Shown here piece by piece: positions 12,480 through 24,096 of a stretch of 64,000 nt of DNA. Each line of letters starts with the position of its first letter. The stretch's first letter is position 1. Both the position numbers and the translations under genes were made by a program. The stretch comes from Cocos nucifera (lineage: Eukaryota > Streptophyta > Magnoliopsida > Arecales > Arecaceae), in assembly GCA_006176705.1 (NCBI GenBank), contig QRFJ01000778.1, positions 124,001-188,000 of the forward strand, read 5' to 3'. The notes beneath the pieces are model-generated. The model had not been told where the DNA came from, ran no database searches, and was given only the letters and a program-made list of their open reading frames with translations.

Positions 12480-13152
12480 AGCAGTCATCTCCTGAATAGC
12501 TCAAATTTTCTCTAGATTTGCTTCAATCCTACACCTCGATACCATGAATCCCAAAATTTTTCTGAGGTCACTCTGAATGCGCACTTGGTCAGGTTCAGCT
12601 TCATCTTATACTTCTTAACTGCATTGAAGGTCTTTTCGAGGTCGGTGATATGGTTCATTAAAGCTTGGCTTTTGATGAGCATATCGTCCACATACACCTC
12701 CATGTTGTGGCTGATCTGCTCTTCCAAGATTTTATTGATCAGGTGCTGATATGTTGCCCCTATATTTTTTAGTCCGAAAGGCATAACCCTGTAATAGTAA
12801 AGACCACGGTCAGTAATAAAAGCAGTTTTTTTCTCATCCTCTAGCACCATCCGGATTTGGTTATAGCTAGAAAAGGCATTTATGAAGGTGAGGAGTTCAT
12901 GGCCCGAGGTTGCATCCACCAACTGGTCAATCCTGGGTAGGGGTAGTTGTCTTTTGGGCAAGCTTTGTCTGGCTTCTTGAAGTCTATACACATCCTCCAC
13001 TTGCCATTTATCTTTTTGACGAGCACCACGTTCGAGACCTAGCTCAGGTAGTTAACTTTTTGGATGAATCCAATCTTGAGGAGCTTGTCAACTTCTTCCA
13101 TAATTGCTTTCTGCCTCTCCAGAGTATGGCTGCACATCTTCTCTTTTACTGA
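12480..13152 (-). pseudogene. gypsy reverse transcriptase (E1)
   Basis: The minus strand from 13152 encodes the fingers region (EEVDKLLKIGFI, then VLVKKINGKWRMC). A frameshift leads into an open stretch 13000-12512 with LPRIDQLVDATSGHELLTF, a Ser-Tyr-Asn-Gln block (the catalytic Asp of the usual DA[FY]SGYNQI is absent, reading NAFSSYNQI), VMPFGLKN, and the YVDD box at 12694-12683. Closest in style to Tat and other non-chromoviral plant gypsy elements. Not functional. Confidence 0.8.
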
Positions 13153-13435
13153 CCGACACCTAGGATCAGCAGCCAGTCGATGTTTCATGATCTCAGCATC
13201 GATTCCTGGCATATCTATTGGAACCCAGGAGAAGACATCTGTGTTCTTTCAAAGGAAGGAGATGAGTTGTTCTCGAACCTCATCCTTCAAGTTGAAATTG
13301 ATTTGCATAGTGTTCTATGTTTTCGTCATCCAAGGACACGGCTATAAGGTCCTCCATAGGCTCGTCCCACCCCTCCGTAAGGTCATTGCAGACATCCAGC
13401 CCATCAACAGGGCAAAGGTCGGGCTGGGTATTTTT

Positions 13436-13590
13436 CTATTGGGCAACGGAGTAACAATGCCTTGCCAAGACTTGGTCTCCCCTAATCTCTCTAATTCTGC
13501 AACTCGTTAGGAACTTCATCTTTAAGTAATAGGTTGATACCATAGCTCGGAGTGCGTTCAAACTAGGTCGGCCAATAATAGCATTGTAAG
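13436..13590 (-). pseudogene. gypsy aspartic protease, C-terminal end (E1)
   Basis: [27 protein letters not shown] followed by IREIRGDQ is the characteristic end of the retropepsin domain upstream of RT in Tat-type elements. The N-terminal part with the catalytic Asp is missing because the sequence joins the antisense-ORF fragment of E2 at about 13575-13625. The join shares the bases ccgggctta with the antisense ORF (6391-6399), suggesting a microhomology junction. Confidence 0.7.
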
Positions 13591-13872
13591 CCCGGCATGC
13601 AATGTTTATATGTACAAGCAAAATCGGTCAATCGGAGGGGAGCTGACTCAATTATCAGAGCTAGGGAGTTCAAGATCGTATTCCGAAGGGATTCCATATT
13701 GGATTTGGATTAAAGAAATGTCGTCCAGGATAAGAAAAGATAGGATGGTGTCCGGAGCAAAAGACGAGTGGGACATGTTCCTGGGTTCTACCTTGGCCAG
13801 GGGTCTAGGGCCAAAGAAGGTCGGTCCGAACGAGCCCCATGAACCAATGGAGTGGAAGGTTTTGGAAGACAT
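13590..13872 (-). pseudogene. N-terminus of the antisense ORF of E2
   Basis: This is a second copy of the start of the ORF at 6110-6405, in inverted orientation. It begins MSSKTFHSI at 13872 and runs through VEPRNMSHSSF and IPSEYDLELPSSDN to a stop, then RFCLY. By eye it is clearly homologous but not identical to the E1 copy, so the two probably came from different elements. It ends where it runs into E1 protease sequence. Confidence 0.65.
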
Positions 13873-14504
13873 TCATATCAAGATTAAACCCGAAGAAAAC
13901 CCCTAAAAATAATAATAATAAGAAGAAGAAAAAAATGCAAGGCAAAGGTTGCCACCAAAAAATCAGGAAAGCAAGAAGCCAGAAATGAAAAGCACGAATA
14001 ACCTAAGAGAAGGATTAGGAAACTAACCTAAACTATCTAGGAAGAATGAAAGGATGATGGATGTGATGAGGACCAATCAAAAGGATGTCCGAAGCTCAGG
14101 AGGAGAGGGAGAAGGTTAAGACCCTTGGGAAGAAGATGGATGGGGGCTGAAGGAAGGAAAAGACTTAGGCAGGAATGACTTCTAAGCGAAGGGAGAAGAC
14201 CTTAAATAGCCAGAAGTAATCCGAAGCAGTTATGATTGCGGATCAACATCGATCGGTTAGTGTGCATCACGTGCCCCACTCATCATGATAGAAAGGCAGC
14301 CATAGGCGGAGTCTTTATGGTGCTATACCTGAGGCAGAGTTTCGATGGGAGAAACAAAGGACCATCTTTTTGAATTCATTTTAGATTTAAAAAGTTTTGG
14401 TGCCAGTGCAGTAAACGTCAAAATGTCTCATCCCATTAAGGCGGAAGCCCGAGAATGAACTTTGGCGGTCGTCTTTTTACTTCCTTCCTTCAAATTTCAA
14501 ATTT
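13873..14504 (+). other. untranslated 3' region of E2
   Basis: Between the antisense ORF start and the polypurine tract. It includes a short aat/aag microsatellite (about 13908-13935) and purine-rich, gene-free sequence. I see nothing coding in it. Confidence 0.5.
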
Positions 14505-14521
14505 GAAAGTGAGGGGACTAT
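14505..14521 (+). promoter_or_regulatory. polypurine tract of E2
   Basis: gaaagtgaggggactat lies directly before the LTR start tgttag at 14522, the position of the plus-strand primer. It sets E2's orientation as plus. Confidence 0.7.
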
Positions 14522-14589
14522 TGTTAGGGATAAACCTCGCTCCCGTTGAAGTTCGATTTGGTGATCGGTCAACTGTAACTCATGATCGT

Positions 14590-15320
14590 AGGAGAGCTTC
14601 AATCGCGAACTCCTTCCAAACTCCTCCAACGATTGAACTCCTTTCGGACTCCTTCAAGACTCCTTTAGCAGTCGAATTTCTTCTGGACTACTTTCGAACT
14701 CCTCCAGTAGCCAAACTCCTTCCAGAGTCATTATGATCATAGGAGAGCTTCAATCACGAACTCCTTTCAGACTCCTCCAATAGCCAAACTCCTTCCGGAC
14801 TCCTCCAGCAGTCGAACTCCTTCTAGACTCCAATGATCGATCTCCTTCCAGACTCTTCCAGTAGTCAAATTCCTTTCGAACTCCCTTTAGACTGCTCTAG
14901 CAGCCAAAGTCCTTCAGAACTCCTCCAGCAATCGAACTCCTTTCAGACTCCTCCAGCAACCGAACTCCTTTTGGACTCCTTCAGTAGCCAAATTTCTTTC
15001 AGACTCCCTCCGAACTCCTTCAACAGCTGAATTCCTTTCGAACTCCTCCAATAGTAGAATTCCTCCCAAACTCCTCATGATCGTAGGAGAGCTTCAATAG
15101 CAAACTCCTTCCAGACTCCTCCAACAATCGAACTCCTTCATTGGTCGAACTCCTTTAGAACTCCTTCAGTAGCTGAACTCTTTTTGGACTCCTCCAGTAG
15201 TCGAATTCCTCTCAAACTCCTCGTGATCATAGGAGAGCTTTAATCACAAACTCCTTCCGGACTCCTTCAGCAGTCGAACTTCTTTCGGACTCTTTCAGTG
15301 ACTGAACTCCTCCCAATCGA
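14590..15320. repeat. minisatellite inside the E2 LTR (unit about 28 bp)
   Basis: Units of the type tcctccagcaatcgaactcc plus about eight bases repeat imperfectly some two dozen times. They are punctuated by a longer recurring block containing aggagagcttcaat (about 14590, 14740, 15082 and 15232), a higher-order structure. The array is upstream of the TATA box, in U3. Confidence 0.85.
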
Positions 15321-15608
15321 ACTTCTCGTAGTTGCCCAGAAAGGTCTTCGCACGAATCAGGCTCCACACGGCACAAATCAACTCACCCATAGACTACTTA
15401 AGAAGAATCTGAGCTTCCTTGGTATTGATGTAAATCAAAGATTGATCGCCAACTGACACCTACTCCTCCGAACTTCGACTATTAAATCTCAATGGACTGG
15501 CATGTCATGACAACAGACACTACCCTCCGAAACAAACTCCATGTGGCCCTAAGTAGCCCACTACCGAACTGTTATGACTATCACTATCTGTTTATTATAG
15601 GCTCCATC

Positions 15609-15615
15609 TATAAAA
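15609..15615 (+). promoter_or_regulatory. TATA box of the E2 LTR
   Basis: TATAAAA in the context ctataaaaggg, about 240 bases before the LTR end, with a pyrimidine-rich segment downstream. The placement is as expected for a retrotransposon core promoter. Activity is unknown. Confidence 0.6.
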
Positions 15616-15851
15616 GGGATCCTTTAGATACGTTTTCTCTGGGCTCTCTTCTCCTTCTCGATACTCTATAATTTTTTCTACTGAGCACTTCATTCCTGTT
15701 GGCTGAAAGAGCTGACATAATCATTGGAGGGTCTTACCAGAACCACCCCCTCCCAAGCTCTAGATGAGACTTGTTTTGCAGGTCACCAATGGTGACCTCG
15801 TCTTCTCCGACTCCAGCACTACTTCAACGACGATCAGATTTTGCATCAACA

Positions 15852-17707
15852 CTTCTCAATATTAATTGAATCTTCTTCTCAGATTTATTTCCAACCTTTG
15901 GTACTTAGGAGGAGGGGAGAGAGAGGATCAGAGAGGGCATGGAAGATGGAAGGAGCAGCAACCTTTTGGGCGTGGGAAAATATTTCTTACATTGCATCAA
16001 TATGGTGTGAGAAGGGTTTTTATGTTATGCACCATCTAGGACTCCTAAGTGATCAAGCAACTTGTTTGCTTGATTACTTTGGACTCCTACCTAAAAGCCC
16101 ACATCCCAAACCTAGTTTTCAACCAGTTTGGTTGCCCAAAACACTTCCCAAAGTAGCATGAAGAAATGATGAGGAGTCCATGGCGCTTGGGACTCCTCCC
16201 TTTAAGAGTTTGATACAAATCAAACTCTATCATAACTTAGTCAAAACTTAACCATAAATCATAAAATTTGGCACATCTATAGCATGTCTCGAGCCCCACC
16301 ACATATCCAAAAAATAGAGCAAACCAATTTCTAGAGAATTTTCTAGAAGCCTCAATTAGGTGACCCTCAGCTCTCTCAAATAGGTCAACTTTTGACCCTA
16401 GTCCAATTTGACTATGAATGGATTTAATTTCTACAATTAATCTTACCTAGACTTGTTCAAGTCGAATAAAAATAAATTCATTCAAAATATATAAATGAGT
16501 CAAATCAAATTTGACTCAATTGCGATGAATCAGAAAGATTACGTAAGGAGAAAGTCAGGCTCAATCGTGTGCTAGCATGATTATCTTGAACCTGATTGGA
16601 TCTAATCCAAATTAATCAAACTGGATTAGCTCAACTGATGGCATCCAAACCAAAATTCTTATTTGTGTGATCCAGTTAGATTCAACTCTATATGGTAATG
16701 AGACATGTCATGATCTCCATCATCGACATCATCGAAACACCTTTTGATGGATTAGAACTTTTTTGATTCATACAATTAGAATGATTAATCATCAAAATCA
16801 TTCTAATTGCTCCCAAAATCCATCAGTGATACCTAGTAGTATATGATGGCAATCCATCAAAACTGAAAGCAAACCTCTTCGTGTAATTACCTGTGTAATT
16901 GGATTCTTCTATCTTGAGACCCGACTAGATTACGGTTAAGGTGAACTCGTCAAACCCAACATCCGTCATATGAATTAATCATTCAATTTGAGTCCAATAT
17001 GAAACTCTAATAGAAACACTTTCTATCATCTTCACTTTGCCATGGCCATGAGCTTAAAAGGACTCAATCTCATGATTATCATAGGGCTACTCCTCATCCA
17101 CCGAGGTAGATAGATCCCCTATTAGTGCAATCTAATTTCTACAATGAACATGTTATAGCCAACATACACCTCAGGCTTCTAAATGGCTAGAAGATCGAGT
17201 TATGGTATAGTCAAACTATAACACCCTCAAGGTGAATTATTGATGCACCTCAAGTCAAAGAACCAGACACACTACTGCAACATCGAGTCAGTCATCGACG
17301 AGAAGGTAGACTTCCTTATGACTGCTCGAGGTGGTCACGCTCAGTGCTCTTATTCCCTAACGAGTACCTGTACTCTCGCTCCGATGTCTCCACACCGTAG
17401 ACTCAAGATACATCTATCCTAAGAAAGTGATCATACACCAACCTTTTGGATCAATCACCATCCTTATGATGATTCTACGGTCTGGAGCTATTTATGAGTT
17501 ATTATGAAAATTCATGTCTTAAATTTTCAACTCTTGAAAATATGAATTGTCATTACCATTAACACAAAGAATGTATCATAAACACTTTAAATACACACTG
17601 TGATAGAAAATAATTTTTTATTAATTTATAATTAAAATTATAAAATTACTCTTAGATGTGTATTATAAGTATTTAGCCAATTTGGCTTTTATGGTACACA
17701 TCTAACA
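15852..17707 (-). repeat. 5' LTR of element AB, left part missing
   Basis: This is the same LTR family as 3929-6073, starting at the position equivalent to 4336 and running to its true terminus (tctaaca, 17707). The bases that should precede 15852 are gone; the gypsy fragment E2 abuts instead. The open stretch 17240-17422 is one copy of an antisense LTR ORF also present in M and P. Confidence 0.75.
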
Positions 17708-18267
17708 TGGAGGGCGTGAGGGATCAATGGCACAAAGAATAGTGAATCCTAGTCATACTAGGACTCCTATTTTGACTTGGTCTAAGTGATCTATGATCCA
17801 AATTAAATCAAGATTTATTTAACCTAATTAGAATAGGTCTTAGTCCAATTAATAACTTAATTAAATTAGATTAAACTAGATTTAATTTCTAATCAAGTTA
17901 GAGATTGGGTTCAATAAAATCCTAATTGAACTAGGACTAGTTCTTCCTTATAATTGGCTCATCAAATAAACCAATTAGACTTGATCTAATCAAGTCCAAA
18001 CTAAATCTAATTAAATTATATTTAATTAGACTTAATCTCCACCCTCTAGCTTAATCAAATTAAGCCAATTAGCAATTGAATTGCTAATCGATCCTCCTAC
18101 AATACTTGCACTAGGTCAAACATCAATCGTATTCATTGTTTAACCTAATAACAATTCTTAATCATCTATCAACCATCTGATTAGATCAGAAACTCTTATA
18201 TGTGTGACCCCATAGGTTCGAACCTATGTCGGTAGAATAAGAATAAATTCTTGTACCAATCAGAGTG
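17708..18267 (-). repeat. 3' LTR of element L, segment 2 of 3
   Basis: The segment continues L's LTR after AB and matches 41960-42345 and then 44620-44812 in the 5' LTR. It contains a perfect 18-base palindrome at 18211-18228. Its last five bases, gagtg (18263-18267), are the left duplication of solo LTR C. Confidence 0.8.
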
Positions 18268-20466
18268 TCCTGATTTTTTGGATCAGGTTCGTTCAAATCT
18301 GATTGGATCAAGAGGCATATTATAAAAATTTTCTCTTAGATCTAACATTTTTAGATCTAATTTTATGATCTGATAAATAAAAAAATTAAATTAAATTAAA
18401 TCTAAATTAGTTTTATCTTGATATGGATAATCCGATAACCTATTGATGATCTATTGATGGCCTGAGGTTCTAGATCTAGCCATGCAAGCACCTGGCCTCT
18501 ATTGGTATCCACTCGGGCTGAATCTGGAGATCTTCTCCTTCTTTATCACATCTCTAAAAATTAGATCTAGATCTAATTTGGAGGATCTTCAAAACTTCTT
18601 CTGAAGATCAGCAGTCATCTCTATAGCCGTGCTGCCTTCTTTCTTTCTTATCAGCCTTTTCTTGCTTGAATCGCACTAATCTAAAACTCAACTATCCTTG
18701 GGCATGGAGGAGGGAGAGGGGCAGTCTTGGGGCATGGCTAGGAGAAAGCTCTATAAAAGTTGGGCATAGATAGGTCTTTATATAGACCCTGCTTGCTACA
18801 TAGTGCCACATCACCCCGACCAATCATGTTGCTTTGTGTAATCAGATCTAAATCTGATTGATGGGATGACATCACTTGATCCAATCAGATGACAGACTCA
18901 TAGATTCATCCTTAAGTGGTGCCTAAGACTGGTCAAAGTCTATAGGTGAGAGTCACCTAGTTTGAATCCAAGAAGCAACCTGAAGTTCCATCCATATGGG
19001 ACTCCAAGCATCCCTATCCCCTTCCTTTCCAAAATCCAGTAAGGGGACAAGCCCCTATCTGCTCTCCAATAAGTGCATGACACATGGGCAGATGTCCAAG
19101 GGTCAAGGGTCAATGTTTGACCAAAGTCAAAGGACAAGAATTAGCAGATGATGGAAAATGATAGGTGTTGTCTCAAATTTATCTTATAAATTAAGACAAT
19201 CCTTTTCTGGCCTAGACAAGCTTCAGTTAGATCAGGTAAAGGTACCGAAGTGAGCACAAATATATTTGGCTCAGTCGAGACAACATATAATGATAGAAAA
19301 GGAGAATGTTAGGTTCAATAGTGTGCTAGCACGATTTTTTTGAACCTAATTAAATCTAATTCAAATCAATTGAACTGGGTTAGTCTAATTGATGATATCC
19401 AGATCCAAACCCTTATTTATGTGATCCAATTAGGTTCAGTTCTATATGGTAACGGGATATGTCGTGATCCCTATCATCGATATCATCAAAACTTCTTTCG
19501 ATGGATCAGAACTCTTCTGATTCAGACAACTAGAATGATCGATCATCTAAATCATTCTAATTGCTCCCAAAATCCATCAGTGATACCTAGCAGTATATGG
19601 TGGCAACCCATCAAAACTGAAAATGAACCTCTCAATGCAGCTACTTGTGTGATTAAGTTCTTCTATATTAAGCTCTGATTAGATTAGGGTTAAGGCGAAC
19701 TTGTCAAACCCTAATTTCTATCATATGATTTAATCATTTGATTCAAGTTTGATGTGAAAACCTTAATAGAAACTCTTTCTATTATTTCACTCTCTGCCAT
19801 GGCCATGTGCTTATGGACTTGATTCTCATGATCATTATAGGGCTGCTCCTCATCCACAGAGGTAGATAGATTCCATCTTGGTGCAATCCAATTCCTACAA
19901 TGAACATGCTATAGCCAACATATACCTCAAGGTTTCGAATGGTTAGGAGACCGAGTCATGGTGTAGTCAAACTATAACACCCTCAAGATGAACTATCAAT
20001 GCACTTCCGATCAAAGAACCAGACACACCACTACATCTTCGAGTCAGTCATCGACGAGAAGGTAGACTTCCTTATGACTACTCGAGGTAGTCACGCTCAG
20101 TGCCCTCATTCTCTAACAAGTATCTATACTCTCACTTTAGTATCTCTATACCGTAGACTCAAGATTCATCTACTATAAAGAAGCGATTGTACACTAATCT
20201 TCCAGATCAATCAGTATCCTCATGATGATCCAACGATTAGGAGCATTTTATGAGTTAATAATGAAAATTCTTGTCTTAAATTTTCAACTCTTGAAAATAA
20301 GAATTATCATTACCATTAACTGAAGAGATGTATCACAGACACTAAATATGTATATGTGATAGAAAATAACCCATTTTATTATTTATAGTCAAAATTATAA
20401 TTTTGCCTTTAGAAGTATATTACAAGTGTCAGCCAACTCTAACTTCTAGGACACACATATCTAATA
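18268..20466 (-). mobile_element. solo LTR C (F1-type)
   Basis: A complete-length LTR (2199 bp) with no internal region is flanked on both sides by gagtg (18263-18267 and 20467-20471). It starts tcctgattttttgg, having lost the first bases of the terminus, and ends tctaata (a mutated tctaaca). L's other LTR has the empty site near 44808-44815. A solo LTR with intact duplication is the normal product of recombination between the two LTRs of one element. Confidence 0.85.
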
Positions 20467-21301
20467 GAGTGATCATCTAGCAATTGTACCTAATGGTTGG
20501 ATAGGTCGATTATGTAGAACAGGATCCTTAGAACCCATATGGATATAGTTTCCATATAATTCATCCCCTTGACCAAAATTCTCATAAAACTCCTCAGAGT
20601 TTAACTATCAACCCTGATTAGGTCATCCATATTATATTTCAAAATATCAAATCCATCTTATAGATTATCCTGACTAAGGTTATGCTATATTAAAATGCAA
20701 TAATGCATTCTTCTCCAACTCTTAAAGTGGTCAATCCCATCTTCATCACTCACCGACTTTGCAAGTACTTGACTATGCCCAGAAACCTTCCATTACTAAA
20801 TTAAAAATTTTATTTGTCTGGTACCAAAGCATAGTGAGTTACTTATAAGCCACTATGGTGATCTCAAGTCTAAAGGATATTTATATCTATATCCCATCAG
20901 AGCAATTTTTGACAGCAGAATGCTCTGGAGTTGGTCATGTTTAGTGATGATGTATCCTTACATCTCACTTGTATGCCATATCAGTATCTCCACACTTCTT
21001 AGTTTAGAGGACAACCAACCTATATGGCATACAATGACCTATGCTTGATAAACACTATCATCCTAATTAAAAGCATATCATTTGGTAGTAAATAATTTAA
21101 GGACTAATCAATAAATCCTCTCTTTATCGAAACTAAATAGTCCTAAGAACTTCATCATAATAATGAAGTTCATTAGAAGATGTAAACTTTATGATGAAAA
21201 TGCCAAAATATTAATTTTTTTTATTAATAAATTAATTACAATTATAAGGTAGCACAACTATCAACAGGCTGATGATTAGCTTAGGAACACATTTTCCAAC
21301 A
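20467..21301 (-). repeat. 3' LTR of element L, segment 3 of 3, with the LTR start
   Basis: This part is collinear with 44812-45324 plus 55713-56036. It ends ttttccaaca at 21301, the complement of the LTR start TGTTGGAAAA, immediately followed by L's polypurine tract. Confidence 0.8.
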
Positions 21302-21320
21302 ACTCTCACTTATCCTAAAG
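21302..21320 (-). promoter_or_regulatory. polypurine tract of element L
   Basis: On the minus strand, ctttaggataagtgagagt lies directly before TGTTGG. This is the same place as gacaagtgggagat in M and P. It identifies the left LTR as L's 3' LTR. Confidence 0.7.
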
Positions 21321-23209
21321 AAACATAGCATAGTATCTAATTTTCATCTTCGACTTATGATTGTCGAACTCCTTTATCACCATGACTTTAGTGAAAGAAT
21401 CAGCTAGATTCTTCTTTCCATCGATCTTTTGAAGGTCGACGTCACCTCGATCCATGATCTTCTGAACTAGCTAGTAGCGATGCAGTATGTGCTTCATTCG
21501 CTAGTGTGCTTTCAGTTCCTTCACCTGAGCAATGGCACAAGTGCTGTCATAGTAGGATAGAACCAGATCATTAAAAAATGGTGCTACTTTAAGCTCGGTG
21601 ATGAATTTTCTTAGCTATACAACTTTCTTTGTAGTATTTGATGCTATGATGTACTTTGCTTCACAAATAGAGTTTGCCATAGTATGCTGCTTGAAACTCT
21701 TCCAGCAGATGGCTACATCATTTAGGATAAAGATATAACCCAACATGCTTCTACTATCATCATAGTCAGATTGAAAGCTGGAGTCAGTAAACCCCATAAG
21801 TTTCAGGACAAACTTACCATAAACCAACCATTAGTCCTTAGTATTCCAAATACTTATGGATGGCTTTCACCACTTTCCAATGGTACCCTCCTGGATCAAA
21901 CTGATATCTACTCACTATTCCTAGTAGGTATGCCACATCTGGTCTCGTATATGTCATGGCATATATGATAGATCCCACTATCAAAGTATATGAGACTGTA
22001 CTCATACGCTCTCTCTTTTTAGAAGTTATCGAACAATCCTTCATAGAGAGAAAAAATTCATGGCCTATCGAAAGATAGTTCTTTTTAAAATTCTCCATAT
22101 TGAACCTCTTCAGCATAGTTTCTATATATGTGGACGTGATAATCCAAGCATCCTCTTAAATCTATCTCTATATATCTTCATTCCCAAAATGTATGATGCT
22201 TCACACAAGTCCTTCATGAAGAACTGAGTTGACAACCAAACTTTTATTCCTTATAGTGCGGGAACATCATTTTCGACTAAGAGAATGTCATGCATGTATA
22301 GGACAATGAATACCACTACTGGAGCATTTGCTTATTTATAAATGTAGGGCTCTTCTCCATTCTTAATGAAGTCATATGTTTTGATCACATATCAAAATGC
22401 ATGTTCTAACTTCGACATGCTTGCTTCAATCGATAAATGGATCTCTAAAGCTTGCACACCTTGGACTCATCTATGGATGTAAATCCTTTAGGTTGTATTA
22501 TATACACCTCTTCGATCAGCTCTTTATTCAAGAAAGCTATCCTCACATTCATCTATCAGATCTCATAATCCAAATGGATAGCTATCGCAAGCATTATTCG
22601 AAGGGATTTAAGCATTGCCATAGGAGAGAATGTCTCATCATAGTCAATACCATGATGTTGACGATATTACTTAGCAATCAGATGGATTTTATAGATCTCC
22701 ACCTTTCCTTCTGTGCCTTTTTTTCTTTTGAAGACCCATTTACACCCAATGGGTTTAACCCCTTTGGGTGGGTCAACCAATGTCCACACATCATTGACCT
22801 TCATGGACTTCATTTTGGATTTCATGGCCTCAAGCCATTTCTCGGAATCAAGTCTCTGCATTGCATCCATATAGCTGATTAGATCTTCATCATTCTCATT
22901 GAGTTTGATGGGATCACTATCCCGGACTAATAAACCATAGTATCTATCTGACTGACATGGTACTCTACGAGATCACCTTAATGGTGCAGGTACATTGGGC
23001 TCTAGATTTAGTTTAATCAAATCTAATTTAGGTTCAGCTACTGGTGTCGGTCTTTCTACCTATTGAACTTCGTCAAGTTTAATCTTAGAAATAATAGTTC
23101 CTTCACCAAGAAACTTCTTTTCCAAAAAGATTATCTTAAAACTGACAAATATTTTTTATTCATCAGCATGGTAAAAAATATATCCTTTAGTTTCTTTAAG
23201 GTACCCTAT
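21321..23209 (-). pseudogene. element L pol: end of integrase, RT and RNase H
   Basis: Reading leftward, the RT starts with DSEKWLEAMKSKMKSM and GVKPIGCKWVFKRKKG (22845-22690). The Ty1/copia YVDD box is degraded to YMHD near 22295-22284, removing a catalytic Asp. RT continues with VSYTLIVGSIIYAMTYTRPDVAYLLG (about 22020-21940). RNase H follows with GFTDSSFQSDYDDSRS and KSFKQHTMANSICEAKYI (21800-21640). Stops and frameshifts break it into at least four pieces. Integrase C-terminal sequence at the right edge is split by element T at 23209. Confidence 0.8.
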
Positions 23210-24096
23210 TATTGGAACAATCAGTACTGATTTGATCCCAATTATTATGTCTATGACTGCTCGGAACCACAGTCATAGATCTAATCTCTTGCACGAACCT
23301 GGGTGTTAATCCAAAAATATGAAAAAAAGCAAAAGTTAATGGCAGCACCAAGGGCTTGTCATTGGAACCAGAGAGAAGCGAGAAAAGCTGTATATTAATT
23401 CCACTCTCTTATAAGGATTATAATACCTGAATTTATATATCTTAGGATTTTTGCTATACCACATGAATCCTAATAAACCCAAACTCTAGCTGGAAAACTC
23501 TCCTAGGCTAACCCAATATATGAAAGCATTCACCAAGCCCATGTATACCCATGTCTCCCATGCTCTCATCTCCTAGATCTAAACCCGACCCATATATGAG
23601 TTAGCTATCCTTAAGATCTAATTGGACCATGCCGTAAGATCCAAACAAAAAGTCCCATCCAGTTTAGTTCACCACCATTGAGCCAGCTCTATCAGGATCT
23701 GAGTTGGCTCGATTGCATCTCGCCCAAACTTTGTCTTCTGTCTGCCTGAGACAGCAAGCTCGACTGCACCTCGAGTTGGCTTGGTCTCAGCTCGAACTAG
23801 CTCGATTTCATATCCGAGCTAGCCTGCCTATATGTCAGCCCCTTGTCTTGGTTGATTCTTTTCATGACTTTAATCCTTTGCTCCATCTTGTGTCCTAGAT
23901 TTTTGGAGCACCTACCAAGCCCCACAAGATCCTCACACCTGAACCTCAAGTCCATGCAGGGCTACTCACTGCATTCTTCCTAGGACAACTCATGTCCTAG
24001 CCCTAGGACTCACACCAGTCCTAGTCTCCCGAGGCTAATACTTTGGCTCGTTCCATGGCCCCCCCAAGGCTTGGGAGCACCATACCAAATCCAACA
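23210..24096 (-). repeat. 3' LTR of element T
   Basis: The start tattgg (23210) is a mutated tgttgg and the end is ccaaca (24096). It is homologous throughout to 25753-26656, with numerous substitutions. The reading on the minus strand begins tgttggatttgg. Confidence 0.8.

Larger units (their letters stand above)
6074..13589 (-). mobile_element. fragment E1: Tat-like Ty3/gypsy element lacking gag and both LTRs
   Basis: On the minus strand, right to left, the fragment carries the end of a protease, an RT with YVDD, a region with a second RNase H motif set, and an integrase with zinc finger and C-terminal part. Left of pol is a 115-bp tandem array, followed by a coiled-coil ORF on the opposite strand. 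An antisense ORF between pol and the 3' LTR, together with a second RNase H, is known from the Tat lineage. The left end breaks just upstream of the antisense ORF start; the right end breaks inside the protease. Confidence 0.7.
13590..15851 (+). mobile_element. fragment E2: 3' end of a plus-strand Tat-like gypsy element
   Basis: The fragment contains, left to right, the N-terminus of the antisense ORF (13872 down to 13590), untranslated sequence, a polypurine tract (14505-14521) and a complete 3' LTR (14522-15851). Its orientation is opposite to E1. The right end abuts the interior of an F1 LTR (cttctcaatattaattg, matching 4336 in AB's other LTR), so this end is a genuine integration boundary. 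The left side of E2 is missing. Confidence 0.75.
14522..15851 (+). repeat. 3' LTR of gypsy fragment E2
   Basis: A 1330-bp LTR bounded by tgttag and catcaaca, with a TATA box at 15609-15615 (TATAAAAGGG context) followed by a pyrimidine-rich stretch. About half of it is an internal minisatellite. Only one copy is present in the window. Confidence 0.75.
3929..17707 (-). mobile_element. element AB: F1-type copia insertion with its interior replaced by gypsy fragments
   Basis: The left end (tgaagg, 3929) and right end (tctaaca, 17707) are opposite termini of an F1-related minus-strand LTR element. They are flanked by tgggg (3924-3928) and tggag (17708-17712), a 4-of-5 match. The uninterrupted target is visible near 41950-41975 in L's other LTR, where the flanks are contiguous. 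Both LTRs are truncated on their inner sides and no copia coding sequence remains. Everything between is gypsy-derived (E1 and E2). Confidence 0.75.

Noticed and set aside
9470..15320. CRISPR-like arrays
   Set aside because: The 115-bp and 28-bp repeats are contiguous tandem units without unique spacers, in a plant retrotransposon.
18195..18240. tRNA-like ggttcgaacc (T-arm or B-box like)
   Set aside because: No acceptor stem, anticodon arm or A box around it. It is a palindrome inside L's LTR and recurs in the other LTR.
22397..22882. 161-residue plus-strand ORF
   Set aside because: It overlaps the RT of element L, which is clearly encoded on the minus strand (GCKWVFKRKKG).
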